Source: an uncultured Coriobacteriales bacterium
GTDB lineage: Bacteria > Actinomycetota > Coriobacteriia > Coriobacteriales > UMGS124
DNA length: 64,000 bases
Reading direction: 5' to 3'
Assembly: GCA_902464015.1 (NCBI GenBank)
Contig: CABQHM010000003.1
Span: forward strand, 1-64,000
Each line of letters starts with the position of its first letter. Position 1 is the first letter of the stretch. A program made the translations under genes and the position numbers. Shown here one piece after another: positions 36,079 to 45,606 of the stretch. The notes below the pieces were generated by a model that searched no databases, was not told the DNA's origin, and worked only from the letters and a program-made list of their open reading frames with translations.

Positions 36079-37203
36079 ATGCGTACTAGCAAACGAATCG
36101 GCAGCGTCGTCCTCGCCGGTACCCTGCTCTTCACCCTTGGCTTTGGGCAGCTTGCCTTTGCCGAGACGACCACCGCCGCCCCGGCCGAGCCCACCGGCGC
36201 CACCGAGGTCGCGTCTTCGGTCCTTTCCCTTAAGACTGCGAGTGCCTATGGCGTGACTTTCCAGGTCAGCGAGGCCTGGCAGACCATGGAGGACCCTGAC
36301 AGTATGTCGGTCGCCTACATGACCGAGGACTTCGAGAGCTTTGTTCAGGTTCAGGTGTCCGATGCGGATGAGTCTGCTGAGCTCGATGAGCTTGCGGCCA
36401 ACCCTGAGGCCTTCTTCGGCTCCGATGAGGAGGACATCGAGGTTGGCACTGTTCGTCGCTATGAGCTCGACGGCGCCCAGGCGATATACGTGAACTTCGC
36501 GGGCACCGACGGCATGCAGCGTGAGGTTGGCGGGTACATACTGGCCCTGTGCACCCCCGAGAAGAGCGCCGTCGTGACCGCCATTTGGGGTGCCGATGTC
36601 GCAGAGGATGAGATTTGGGCGCTCGAGCAGACGGGCCGCAGCCTGATGCTCGCAGGCGAGGAAGAGGTGTCCATGCTCGACGGCCCGGGCATGGTCGGCT
36701 CCGATCCCTCTGCCTCGGATGCGACCGAGCCTGCCACTGAGCCCACACCCGAACCCGCAAAGCCCGAGCCTGCCACCCCGGCTGACGGCGCCAGCGTGAC
36801 CTTCGAGGTGCCCGGCTGGGAGATCACCGCAAGCACCGACCCTGCAACCTTTGTGTATGCGACCGTTGAGAGCTACGACGACTCCGTCAACGGCAAGGAG
36901 GCCATCGGCGTGCCCGTCACGCTGAAGAACCTGAAGTCCGAGTCGGCCTCCCCGTTCTGGACCCTCAACATCACACTCTATGGTCCTCGTGGTGTGGCCC
37001 AGGGCAGTGGCAGCATGTCGTCGGCCGGCTGGTACTTCGACGACTCGATTGAGAACGCCGCGAACATGCGCGCCGGTGCCACCAACGAACTCTATGTGTA
37101 CTTCTACGACGAGGGCGAGGGCGAGTACGTCGCCGAGATTAGCGCCTGGGACGAGAACTACAAGACCATCAAGGAAGAAGTCTCCGTCATGGTGACGAAG
37201 TAG
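36079..37203 (+). CDS. Secreted protein with Pro/Glu linker, DUF5067-like C-terminus
   Basis: A 374-residue protein with Sec signal (KRIGSVVLAGTLLFTLGFGQ LAFAE); AAGGAGG lies 6 bases before ATG 36079. The first domain (residues 50-200) is alpha/beta and ends in a stretch similar to lipoproteins with a hydrophobic-ligand fold (RYELDGAQAIYVNFAGTDGM). A linker rich in Pro, Glu and Thr follows (ATEPATEPTPEPAKPEPATP). The C-terminal beta domain contains IGVPVTLKNLKSESASPFWT LNITLYGPRGV, which recalls exported DUF5067/DUF4352 immunoglobulin-like folds. Function unknown. Confidence 0.65.
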   Translation: MRTSKRIGSVVLAGTLLFTLGFGQLAFAETTTAAPAEPTGATEVASSVLSLKTASAYGVTFQVSEAWQTMEDPDSMSVAYMTEDFESFVQVQVSDADESAELDELAANPEAFFGSDEEDIEVGTVRRYELDGAQAIYVNFAGTDGMQREVGGYILALCTPEKSAVVTAIWGADVAEDEIWALEQTGRSLMLAGEEEVSMLDGPGMVGSDPSASDATEPATEPTPEPAKPEPATPADGASVTFEVPGWEITASTDPATFVYATVESYDDSVNGKEAIGVPVTLKNLKSESASPFWTLNITLYGPRGVAQGSGSMSSAGWYFDDSIENAANMRAGATNELYVYFYDEGEGEYVAEISAWDENYKTIKEEVSVMVTK

Positions 37204-37248
37204 CAGGGGTTTCCCGAAACGTCTGTGGAATTGACATAGCGTCCGCGT

Positions 37249-37296
37249 AGCCCGGGCGGCCAGCTTGCCTTGCGAGCTTGGTCGCCCGGGCTTTTG
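37249..37296 (+). terminator. Rho-independent terminator of the secreted-protein gene
   Basis: AGCCCGGGCG (37249-37258) pairs with CGCCCGGGCT (37283-37292), with CCAGCT/AGCTTGG inside the loop, followed by TTTTG. Confidence 0.85.
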
Positions 37297-37416
37297 CGTG
37301 TACTGTGAGTGTGTTCGTGCGTGAACGCGCGAGGAAGAGGCCGCTGGCTCCATACTTCGCGTGCTTGTTTGTGGGGTTGCCCGGCGTGCGATTGTCCGGT
37401 CTTGCGTGACCACAAC

Positions 37417-37453
37417 AACAAAAAGCACCGCCTCACCATGTGAGACGGTGCTT
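37417..37453 (-). terminator. Rho-independent terminator of the tRNA-Gly gene
   Basis: On the minus strand, AAGCACCG-x-CTCAC / GTGAG-x-CGGTGCTT form a long stem with a 3-base loop (37423-37453), followed by TTTTTGTTG on that strand. Confidence 0.85.
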
Positions 37454-37463
37454 GAAAATTCAC

Positions 37464-37539
37464 TGGAGCGGACTACGGGACTCGAACCCGCGACCCCAAC
37501 CTTGGCAAGGTTGTGCTCTACCAACTGAGCCAAGTCCGC
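37464..37539 (-). tRNA. tRNA-Gly (GCC)
   Basis: The minus strand gives a complete cloverleaf: acceptor GCGGACT pairing with AGTCCGC, D-arm GCTCAGTTGGTAGAGC, anticodon stem CAACC/GGTTG with loop TTGCCAA (anticodon GCC), T-arm CGGGTTCGAGTCCCG, discriminator U and encoded CCA. Standard 76 bases. Confidence 0.97.
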
Positions 37540-37817
37540 TTGTGCGAGGGGAAATAATGAAGGAAAGCGCTTGTTTACGCAAGTCCTATCACAATGTGTA
37601 CACATATATGTTTGAGACCGCGTTAGCGAGCACGTACTGTCGTCCGGTTTTCTGCCAATTGTTACGCGGACATTTCAATCAGTTAGATGCCAAATAAAAA
37701 CAAAAGTTTGACGATACTAAGTGGACCTTTTTTCGACGTCTAGCTGGTATAGACTACTCTCTTCTTAACACTTATTCGCAAGTAGGCGCGCGAGGCGGGA
37801 AGGGACGACATAGCGAC

Positions 37818-39965
37818 ATGAGCGACATGCTTGTCGCGGGCAACGTCGACCTTCTCGGTCCGGAGGCCGTTGCTCGCCTTGTACAGGATTACAGGCTGGT
37901 CGTTGCGCACACGCCGCAGCAGGCCGCGTCTGCGTGCGTGGTCGATGACAAGACCTGCGCCTACGAGGTTGCCCGCGACTCCGAGGCCCTCTCCAGACTG
38001 TTCGACATCTATTCATTCGACACGGTCGTGTATGTCTCCGGCTTTGCCGACGCGGGCACAGGTCTTCCTGGTGAGCAAGACCTGCTGGTAGATGTGACCC
38101 GGTCTGCCCGCGCTGCCAGCGTGAGCAAGTTCATCTATCTCACGGGGCTGGAATACGCTCCCGACGCGCGTCAGGGTTGGCGTGCGGAAGACGACGCGGC
38201 CTTCTCCGGCTTTTCCATGCAGACGATGTTGCGGGCCGCCCAGCAGCAGGAGCTTTGCCGCTGCATGCTTGAGGCGAGCAGCTGCAGGCTCGTGGTGCTG
38301 CACCTGCCGTTCTTGGCCGAACCCCTGGCACAAACGGGATTCCTCACGGGGCTTTTCGCCCGCATCGCGCACAAGGAGCAGGTCTGCCTGCCCTTCGATG
38401 CCTCCGATGCGTTCGACTTGCTTTCTTCCCGCGATCTTGGGGCACTTCTTGTCCAGGTCGCCGAGGAGCCACACGATGAGAACGCTTCCTATGAGGCGAG
38501 CAGCGGGTATGTCCACACCTGGGGCGACCTTGCAACGCACCTGACCGCCTGTGCAGCGGCTGCGGGGTCGTGCACGTGCGCCGACCCTGCCCACGCGGTG
38601 CCCTCTCCCCACGGGCCCGCCTATCCCGATGGGCTGCGCCGCATGTACGGCTGGATTCCCTTCGATGACGCCCTGGAGCAGGTGCCCGCCCTCTACGAAA
38701 CCTGGCTCGCGCATCGTCGCGCAGAGGAGAAGCCCGGTCTTATCGAACGCCTGCGTAATGCGGTCAGCCGGCTGGGGCTGCTCAAATATGTCGAGCTTGC
38801 GGTGCTTTTCGTTATTGTCCAGCTTGTCAACGACGCGTTGGGCGCAAACATCTACTACCGCTTCGTCGACCTGCGGCTGCTCTTCGTGGTGCTCATGGGG
38901 TGCATGCACGGCATGCGCCTGGGCCTGCTCGCGGCCCTTCTTGCATGCGCGTCGATTCTGTGGTCATACGTGGGACAAGGCTCCGACATCTCCAGCATTG
39001 TCATGCGCGTGGAGAACTGGCTGCCGTTTGCCCTCTACGCCCTTGCCGGTACGGTGTGCGGTTACGTGAGCGACAAGAAGGACGCCGATGTGGCCTTCGC
39101 CCGCGAGGAGTACCGGGTCCTGCGCGAGAAGTACCTCTTCTTGAACGAGGTTTACACCAACACGGTGGAGAACAAAAGCCGCTTCAAGCGCCAGATCATC
39201 GGCTTTCAGGACAGCTTCGGCCGCATCTTCGCGGTGGTGCAGCATCTCGACGACGTGCTGCCCCAAAAGCTCTTCCTCAAGGCGCTCGAGGCCCTCGAGG
39301 ACGTGCTGCACAACCGTTCCATCGCGCTGTACAGCGTCGATCGCAACCAGCGGTTCTGTAGGCTGATGTCGTGCTCTCGCCCCATGCGTCCTCGGCTTGC
39401 CAAGTCCGTTGACCTGCAGCAGTGGGCCATGTCCTGGGATGAGCTGAACCGCGGGCGCGTCTGGCGCAACCTCGGCCTGGATCCGGCGCTTCCCAGCTAC
39501 GCTTGCGGGTCGTTTGTCGACGGCAAACTGCGCGTCATCGTGTGCGTCTGGCAGGCTCAGCCCGACCAGCTCGACATGGGATACGCCAACCTCATCCGTG
39601 TCATGTGCGGCCTGCTTGAGATGTCGTTCAAACGGGCCGAGCAGTATACGGAGCTTGCACGCTCGCAGCGCTGCTTTGTGGGGACCGACGTGTTGCATGA
39701 GGAGTCGTTTGACCAGCTTGTGCAGGCCCAAGTCGAGATGGGCGAGAAGGGCGTGGCCGACTTTTTGCTGCTGCGTTTCCCGGGGCTGGACCCCGAGCAG
39801 GCCCAGGCGCGCCTTGTACCGCTTCTGCGCGCGACCGACGAGGTGGGCATGGGGGCAGACGGTTGCGTTTGCGCCTTGCTGCGTCAGGCAAACCGGGACG
39901 TGCTGCACATTGTGGGCCCGCGTTTTGAGGGTGCCGGCCTCGCCTTCGAAGTCATAGCGGGGTGA
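37818..39965 (+). CDS. pelD: PelD-like c-di-GMP receptor with N-terminal SDR-like domain
   Basis: A 715-residue membrane protein. Residues 1-290 look like a short-chain dehydrogenase/epimerase fold with a degenerate nucleotide loop (LVAGNVDLLGPEAVARLV) and no YxxxK. Four or so transmembrane helices (about 325-420), a coiled coil and a GAF-like domain (IALYSVDRNQRFCRLMSCSR) follow. The end resembles a degenerate GGDEF domain: RATD at 671-674 is the RxxD c-di-GMP inhibitory site, and GADGC replaces GGDEF. That combination is the hallmark of PelD, which activates Pel polymer synthesis on binding c-di-GMP. First gene of a nine-gene operon; starts here overlap the next gene by GTGA. Confidence 0.8.
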   Translation: MSDMLVAGNVDLLGPEAVARLVQDYRLVVAHTPQQAASACVVDDKTCAYEVARDSEALSRLFDIYSFDTVVYVSGFADAGTGLPGEQDLLVDVTRSARAASVSKFIYLTGLEYAPDARQGWRAEDDAAFSGFSMQTMLRAAQQQELCRCMLEASSCRLVVLHLPFLAEPLAQTGFLTGLFARIAHKEQVCLPFDASDAFDLLSSRDLGALLVQVAEEPHDENASYEASSGYVHTWGDLATHLTACAAAAGSCTCADPAHAVPSPHGPAYPDGLRRMYGWIPFDDALEQVPALYETWLAHRRAEEKPGLIERLRNAVSRLGLLKYVELAVLFVIVQLVNDALGANIYYRFVDLRLLFVVLMGCMHGMRLGLLAALLACASILWSYVGQGSDISSIVMRVENWLPFALYALAGTVCGYVSDKKDADVAFAREEYRVLREKYLFLNEVYTNTVENKSRFKRQIIGFQDSFGRIFAVVQHLDDVLPQKLFLKALEALEDVLHNRSIALYSVDRNQRFCRLMSCSRPMRPRLAKSVDLQQWAMSWDELNRGRVWRNLGLDPALPSYACGSFVDGKLRVIVCVWQAQPDQLDMGYANLIRVMCGLLEMSFKRAEQYTELARSQRCFVGTDVLHEESFDQLVQAQVEMGEKGVADFLLLRFPGLDPEQAQARLVPLLRATDEVGMGADGCVCALLRQANRDVLHIVGPRFEGAGLAFEVIAG

Positions 39966-40894
39966 CGGGCGTGGCCGATATCTTGATTCCCGTTTGCCTG
40001 GTTGTGCATGTGTTTGCCTGCGTTGTTGTTGGTCTGCTCATGGCAAGCGGCTTTCTCAAGACGCGCTTGAGCTGTCTGCCGATTATGGTGTTCGTGCCTG
40101 TGTTTGGCGCTGTGGCGCTCTTTTTCCATGAACGGGCCTTGCAATCAGATGCGCAGCCCTGCGACGACTTCGAGCTTGAGGAGCTGCGCGTCAATGACGC
40201 CGTGTACAAGAGCATCGTCGTGGAGCCGGCCGCGCAGGCCTCGGAGGCGGTGCCGCTGCGCGAGGCCCTGCTGGTCAACGACCCCGCAATGCGGCGTAGG
40301 CTCATCATGGACGTGCTGTATGACGACGCCTCGGCTCAGCCCCATGCGCTGCGTGCCGCCCGTTCGAACGACGACGCCGAGGTGGTGCATTACGCGACGA
40401 CCGCCCTGGTGGAGCTTCAGAAGACCTACGACGACCGCATGCAGCGGGCGCGTGCGGCATGCCAGGCCGATGCCCGCGATGTCGCGGCCGCTCGCGATTT
40501 GGCGAGCGTTTTGGGCACCTATATCGAGAGCGGCCTGCTCGAAGGCATGATGCTTACCTCCACGCGTGCCGAGTACGCACGTGTGCTCGAGGCGCTGCTC
40601 GCGCTTATTTCGCGTGACGGCGAGGAAGCCCTCGGTGTGTGCTGGCAGTCGTTCTTAAACGCCCAGGCACGAGACGAGGTCGGCGACATGGAGCGCATGG
40701 CCGAGCATACCGTTGCTGTTTGGCCCAGGCGCGAGGACGGTTACCTCATGCAGTTGCGCGCTGCTGCGGCGAAAGAGGACCGAGCGGGTATCGATCGAGC
40801 GCTTGAAAAGCTACAACGAAGCGATGTCAGGATCACTGCCCGCGGCAGGCGTGATATCTCGTATTGGAGGAGGGACGACCATGCAAAAGACTGA
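39962..40894 (+). CDS. pelE: PelE-like membrane protein
   Basis: A 310-residue protein, GTG start overlapping the stop of the PelD-like gene. Two hydrophobic helices at the N-terminus (residues 4-55: LIPVCLVVHVFACVVVGLLM, CLPIMVFVPVFGAVALFF) precede a soluble helical-repeat domain (LREALLVNDPAMRRRLIMDV, EVVHYATTALVELQKTYDDR and following TPR-like pairs). This is the architecture and position of PelE, a scaffold of the inner-membrane Pel synthase complex. Sequence motifs are weak, so the name rests mainly on context. Confidence 0.65.
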   Translation: MTGVADILIPVCLVVHVFACVVVGLLMASGFLKTRLSCLPIMVFVPVFGAVALFFHERALQSDAQPCDDFELEELRVNDAVYKSIVVEPAAQASEAVPLREALLVNDPAMRRRLIMDVLYDDASAQPHALRAARSNDDAEVVHYATTALVELQKTYDDRMQRARAACQADARDVAAARDLASVLGTYIESGLLEGMMLTSTRAEYARVLEALLALISRDGEEALGVCWQSFLNAQARDEVGDMERMAEHTVAVWPRREDGYLMQLRAAAAKEDRAGIDRALEKLQRSDVRITARGRRDISYWRRDDHAKD

Positions 40895-42755
40895 CGGCGC
40901 AGGCCTGCGCTACGGCAAGCTCATCGGCATCTTTGTGGTGTTTATGCTCATGGCCGTTGTTCTCATCTTTCAGCAGGGCGACAAGGTGGGCGTGGGCCAT
41001 GCCAGTACGCTTGACCTGCTCGATGCCTCGCAGGTTGCCCAGGGAGGCCATGTGGCTGCCTCGGGGTGCCTGGCGCTGTACGACTCAGACCAGGTGGCGT
41101 CTGCCGACGCGCTTGACGATGTCGAGGCGATGTTCGACCAGACAAGCGTCGAGGCTGATCTGGTCGATCTGGCCAAGCAGGAGCTGCCAGATTTGACAGA
41201 CTATCAAAAAGTGGTTCTCACGGTGAGCGACCTGTCATGTTTGGGGCAGAGCGCGGCCGACCTTGTGGCCTGGGTGCGTGACGGCGGTCAGCTCATGATG
41301 TACCTGCCGCCTGAATCCAATGGGTTTTTCCAGACGTTCGCCCAACAGTTCGGCGTGCAGGAAGTGGGGACTAGCTGGTACGAGACGCCGGGCATTCGTT
41401 TTACCTCCGACCTTATGCTCGGCGGCCGCGCGCATGACTTTGCTCTCACCGACCCCTATGAGTCGTCGCTCATCGTTTCGCTTTCGAAGGACTGCACGGT
41501 GTACGCCGTGACAGCCGACGAGCGCGAACTGCCTCTTATTTGGGAGTACCCCAACGGCGAGGGCCGGGTTGTCTTCTGCAATCTCGGCTTTACCGAAAAA
41601 GGCGTCCGCGGCATCTATGCGCAGGCATTTGGCCTGCTTGGAGAAGCCTTTGCCTGGCCGGTCATTGATGGCAGCGCCTTTTATCTCGATGACTTCCCTT
41701 CGCCTGTGCCCGGCGGGTCGGGCGAGTACATCGAGCGCGACTACAACACTTCGGTTAGCAGCTTCTACACCGACGTGTGGTGGCCCGACCTCACGCGCCT
41801 GATCAAGAAATACGGCATCGCCTTTACCGGGCTTGTCATCGAGGACTACAACGACAATGTGGACGCGCCGTTCGAAACCAACACGGATACCTCGCGTTTC
41901 GAATACTTTGCTGGAGAGCTTCTGCGCTTGGGCGGAGAGCTGGGTATCCATGGATACAACCACATTCCGCTCGTCGATGAGGGCGGACTTGAGGGCAACA
42001 GCGGCTATGTGACGGGCACCTATGAGCGGGAATATCAGGGCTATCATTACTGGCCTTTGCTGGACGACATGCTGGTCGCCCTCCAAGAGCTGCGCGACTT
42101 TTGCGACAGGGTGTTCCCCGGCAACGACATCAGCGTGTACGTGCCGCCTTCGAACATTCTGTCTCCCGCTGGACGCCAGGCCCTTGTGGAGGGCGCCTTC
42201 GCGATCCGTGTCATTGCGAGTATCTATTTCGACAGCCTCTTGCACATCGAGTGGGTGCAGGAGTTTGGCGTAGACGACGACGGCGTCGTGAACGCCCCAC
42301 GCATCATCTCGGGAGGCCAAATCGACGACTATATGCAGCTCTGTGCGCTCTCGGAGCTCAACCTGCATTTTGTGAACTCGCACTTCATGCACCCCGACGA
42401 CATGCTCGATCCCGACCGCGGTGCCAAAGAGGGCTGGCAGAGCGCCTACGACAACCTGAGCAGCTATATGGAGTGGCTCTACGGGTCGGCCCCTCAAATC
42501 CGCAACCTCACGGGCTCGGAGATGGGAGCTGCCGTGCAGCGCTGGTACGATGCCGCCGTTACCACGGACAGCTCCGACGATGCCCTTACGCTCACGCTTG
42601 AGGGCCTGCACGACGAGGCTTACCTCTTCGTGCGTTCGCGTGACGCGCTTGTGTGCGGGCAGGTCGAGGGGGGAAGCGTCGAGCAGCTCGACGGGAGCCT
42701 CTACCTCGTGCGCGCCACGGCGACCAATGTGCGCATCCCCAAGGAGGGCGCATGA
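40881..42755 (+). CDS. DUF2194 polysaccharide deacetylase-like protein
   Basis: A 624-residue protein anchored by one N-terminal helix (KLIGIFVVFMLMAVVLIF) and otherwise outside. ATG 40881 follows GGAGGAGGG and overlaps the PelE-like gene by 14 bases. A first beta/alpha domain is followed by a carbohydrate-esterase-4-like barrel: YLDDFPS at 268-274 fits motif 1 and HGYNH at 357-361 fits the H-x3-H metal motif. In Gram-positive Pel loci a DUF2194/CE4 protein takes the place of the PelA deacetylase domain. It would remove acetyl groups from the growing amino-sugar polymer. Confidence 0.8.
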   Translation: MQKTDGAGLRYGKLIGIFVVFMLMAVVLIFQQGDKVGVGHASTLDLLDASQVAQGGHVAASGCLALYDSDQVASADALDDVEAMFDQTSVEADLVDLAKQELPDLTDYQKVVLTVSDLSCLGQSAADLVAWVRDGGQLMMYLPPESNGFFQTFAQQFGVQEVGTSWYETPGIRFTSDLMLGGRAHDFALTDPYESSLIVSLSKDCTVYAVTADERELPLIWEYPNGEGRVVFCNLGFTEKGVRGIYAQAFGLLGEAFAWPVIDGSAFYLDDFPSPVPGGSGEYIERDYNTSVSSFYTDVWWPDLTRLIKKYGIAFTGLVIEDYNDNVDAPFETNTDTSRFEYFAGELLRLGGELGIHGYNHIPLVDEGGLEGNSGYVTGTYEREYQGYHYWPLLDDMLVALQELRDFCDRVFPGNDISVYVPPSNILSPAGRQALVEGAFAIRVIASIYFDSLLHIEWVQEFGVDDDGVVNAPRIISGGQIDDYMQLCALSELNLHFVNSHFMHPDDMLDPDRGAKEGWQSAYDNLSSYMEWLYGSAPQIRNLTGSEMGAAVQRWYDAAVTTDSSDDALTLTLEGLHDEAYLFVRSRDALVCGQVEGGSVEQLDGSLYLVRATATNVRIPKEGA

Positions 42756-44164
42756 GAATCTGCATCGTCCTTGAGGGTTGCTACCCCTATGTGACCGGCG
42801 GTGTCTCTTCATGGACCCACAGCCTCATCAAGTCGTTTCCTCAGCATGAGTTTGTGCTGTGGTGCATAGGAGCCGACAGCGCCGACCGCGGCAAATACGT
42901 CTACGAGCTGCCCGACAACGTGGTGGAGATACACGAGGTCTTCCTCAACGACGCGCTCAAAGGCACGCCGGGGCGCAAGCGTGCCCGCTTTACCCCCGAG
43001 CAGAAGCAGGCGCTGTCCGATTTCGTGCACTGCGCCTCGCCTGATTGGGACGTGCTGTTTGCCACGATGCGTCAGAAGGGCATGACGCCCATGGGCTTTC
43101 TCATGAGCGAGACGTTCCTCGACCTTATGACCGACATCTGCCGACGGGACTACCCGTACACGGCGTTCTCCGACATGTTCCATACGCTGCGCTCGATGTT
43201 GTTGCCCGTGCTCTTCCTCATGTGCCAAGAGGTGCCCAAAGCCGACGTCTACCACACCATCGCCGCAGGTTACAGCGGTGTTTTGGCGTGCCTGGGCGGC
43301 TATGTCAACCAGGCGCCGGTTATGCTCAGCGAGCACGGCATCTACTCGCGTGAGCGCGAGGAGGAAATCATTCGCGCCACGTGGGTGCTGCCCGCGTTCA
43401 AACGCCTGTGGGTGCGCTTCTTCTTCATGCTGTCGCGTGCGATCTATGACCGGGCAAGCGTGGTGACGAGCCTGTTCGGCAACGCCCGCAAGGCACAAAT
43501 CGAGCTGGGGTGCGACCCCTCGAAGTGTCGCATCACGCCCAACGGCGTGAATGTCGAGAAGTTCGGCGCGGTGCCTCCCAAAGAGCCCGACGGTTGGGTT
43601 GACATCGGTGCCATTGTGCGCATCGCACCCATCAAAGACGTCAAGACGCTGTTGTATGCGTTTGCCGAGGTCAAGCACTATGTAGACAACGCCCGCCTGC
43701 ATGTGATTGGCCCGGAGGACGACAAGGAGTACGCCCAGGAATGCTACGAGCTGGCACGTCAGCTCGACCTGCAGGACGTGCTTTTTACCGGTCGCGTCGA
43801 CACGGCACAATATCTGTCCAAGATCGACTTCACGGTGCTCACGAGCATCTCGGAGGGCCAACCGCTTTCGGTGCTTGAGTCGTTTGCGGCGGGAAGGCCC
43901 TGCGTGCTCACCGATGTGGGATGCTGCCGAGAGCTTATCGACGGTGGCGAGGGCGACGACTTGGGCTGCGCAGGCTTTTGCGTGGAACCCATGAACCGCA
44001 TGGCGCTTGCGTCGGCCTTGGAGCGCATGTGCGCCGATGCCGACGAGCGGCGTGCCATGGGCGAGATCGGTCGCAGGCGCGCCTGCACCTACTATCGCCA
44101 GGAGCAGATGGTCACCACCTACACGGCTCTTTACCAGGAGGTGGTTTCCTCATGGCAGGTATAG
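42752..44164 (+). CDS. pelF: PelF-type glycosyltransferase (GT4)
   Basis: A 470-residue cytoplasmic GT-B glycosyltransferase. It begins ICIVLEGCYPYVTGGVSSWT and contains EHGIYSREREEEIIRATWV, both nearly diagnostic for PelF. The nucleotide-sugar end has the GT4 pattern SEGQPLSVLESFAAGRPCVL TDVGCCRELI. PelF uses UDP-activated N-acetylhexosamine to polymerise Pel. Start overlaps the deacetylase stop (ATGA). Confidence 0.93.
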   Translation: MRICIVLEGCYPYVTGGVSSWTHSLIKSFPQHEFVLWCIGADSADRGKYVYELPDNVVEIHEVFLNDALKGTPGRKRARFTPEQKQALSDFVHCASPDWDVLFATMRQKGMTPMGFLMSETFLDLMTDICRRDYPYTAFSDMFHTLRSMLLPVLFLMCQEVPKADVYHTIAAGYSGVLACLGGYVNQAPVMLSEHGIYSREREEEIIRATWVLPAFKRLWVRFFFMLSRAIYDRASVVTSLFGNARKAQIELGCDPSKCRITPNGVNVEKFGAVPPKEPDGWVDIGAIVRIAPIKDVKTLLYAFAEVKHYVDNARLHVIGPEDDKEYAQECYELARQLDLQDVLFTGRVDTAQYLSKIDFTVLTSISEGQPLSVLESFAAGRPCVLTDVGCCRELIDGGEGDDLGCAGFCVEPMNRMALASALERMCADADERRAMGEIGRRRACTYYRQEQMVTTYTALYQEVVSSWQV

Positions 44165-45606
44165 GATTCAGCCTCAAGAAGCTCTTTGCGCGCAAGGGCC
44201 TGTTCGGCCTGTGCCAGGCGTACGGATATGCCGGCCTCATCTGTGCCGGTCCCATGATCTTGGGCATCCTGCTGCTGCTGGGCGTGAGCGCGGCGGCGGG
44301 CCTTGCGGGTATGGCACGCCACGACGGCGAGCTTCTCAACTCGATGATCACGTACTGCCTGCTTGTGGCCCTCACCATGACGAGCATCTTCAACATGGTG
44401 AACACCCGGTATGTGTCGGACATGATCTACCAGGGCAAACTTGAACGCGTCATGCCCAGCTTCCACGGATGCCTGCTGGTGATGCTGCCTATGGGGTGCG
44501 TGCTGTGGGGCGTGTTCCTGCACTTTTCGGGGGTTGCCATGCTCTACCGCGTGATGTGCATGTGGTTTGCCGCCACCCTTATGGTCGTGTGGATGCAGAT
44601 GAACTACCTCAACGCGCTCAAGGATTACAAGGCGCTCGTGAGCGATTTCGCGGTGTCGCTTGCGGTGGGTGCCATGTTGGCGGCGTTGTTGCTCGTGCTG
44701 CGCGCAGTGAGTGTCGCTACGCTCTTTGGCGCGGTTATCGTCTCATACGGCCTGCTCATGGCGCTTTACTACCGAAGGCTCATTGAGTATTTTCCCAAGA
44801 GCGAGGGCAGTTGCCTGCTGTTTCTTGCATGGTTCGAGCGGTTTGGCATGCTGACGTTCTCGGGCATCTTCGTGAACCTGGGCCTGTTCGCCCATCTCGT
44901 CATCATGTACTACGGGCCAGTGAGTGTGCAGGTGGAGGGGCTGTTTCGAGGAGCGCCCGTCTACGACGTGGCGGCGCTGTGCGCGTTTCTGTCCATCCTC
45001 ATCACCACCGTCAACTTCGTGACGTCGGTGGAGACGAACTTCTATCCGCGCTACCACACCTACTACAGCCTCTTCAATGACGAGGGGGCCATCCGCGACA
45101 TTGACCAGGCTGAGCGCGAGATGCTCGAGGTGCTGCGCCGGGAGCTCGAGTACAACGGCTTCAAGCAGCTATTTTGCACGATCATCTTCGTGGTGTTCGG
45201 GTCGTTCGTGCTAAACGCGCTGCCGCTTGGTTTCAGCGAAACCTCAATCGCCGCCTTTCGCCTTTTGTGCGTGGGATATGGTCTGTATGCGTTGGCAAAC
45301 ACTCTGATGCTCGTGCTGCTTTATTTTGAGGACTATTTGGGAGCGCTGCTGTCCACGGGGGCGTTTGCGCTCGTGAGCATTGCGGGCACCGTGGCACAGC
45401 TCGCGCTTTTCGAAACGGACCACCTGGGCGTTGGCTTTCTTTTGGGAGGGGCCGCGTTCTATCTGATCGCATATGGGCGCCTCGAGTGGTACACCAGGCA
45501 TCTTCCGTATTTCCTACTTGGCCGGCAGGCGATGGTGCCGCCCGAGGAGTCGGGCCCGCTTTCGCGCCTGTGCGCACGTCTTGAGTTGAATGAGGAGAAG
45601 CGATGA
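44152..45606 (+). CDS. pelG: PelG-type polysaccharide exporter
   Basis: A 484-residue integral membrane protein with about 12 helices, of the MOP-flippase-like PelG family. The N-terminus MAGIGFSLKKLFARKGLFG and AYGYAGLICAGPMILGILLL is characteristic. NFVTSVETNFYPRYHTYYSL is another conserved stretch. PelG is thought to move the Pel chain across the membrane with PelD, PelE and PelF. Overlaps pelF by 13 bases and the next gene by 4. Confidence 0.92.
   Translation: MAGIGFSLKKLFARKGLFGLCQAYGYAGLICAGPMILGILLLLGVSAAAGLAGMARHDGELLNSMITYCLLVALTMTSIFNMVNTRYVSDMIYQGKLERVMPSFHGCLLVMLPMGCVLWGVFLHFSGVAMLYRVMCMWFAATLMVVWMQMNYLNALKDYKALVSDFAVSLAVGAMLAALLLVLRAVSVATLFGAVIVSYGLLMALYYRRLIEYFPKSEGSCLLFLAWFERFGMLTFSGIFVNLGLFAHLVIMYYGPVSVQVEGLFRGAPVYDVAALCAFLSILITTVNFVTSVETNFYPRYHTYYSLFNDEGAIRDIDQAEREMLEVLRRELEYNGFKQLFCTIIFVVFGSFVLNALPLGFSETSIAAFRLLCVGYGLYALANTLMLVLLYFEDYLGALLSTGAFALVSIAGTVAQLALFETDHLGVGFLLGGAAFYLIAYGRLEWYTRHLPYFLLGRQAMVPPEESGPLSRLCARLELNEEKR

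Noticed and set aside
37708..37753. Sigma-70 promoter (TTGACG and TATAGA) before the Pel operon
   Set aside because: Spacing of 34 bases between the hexamers is far from optimal; the true promoter cannot be fixed.
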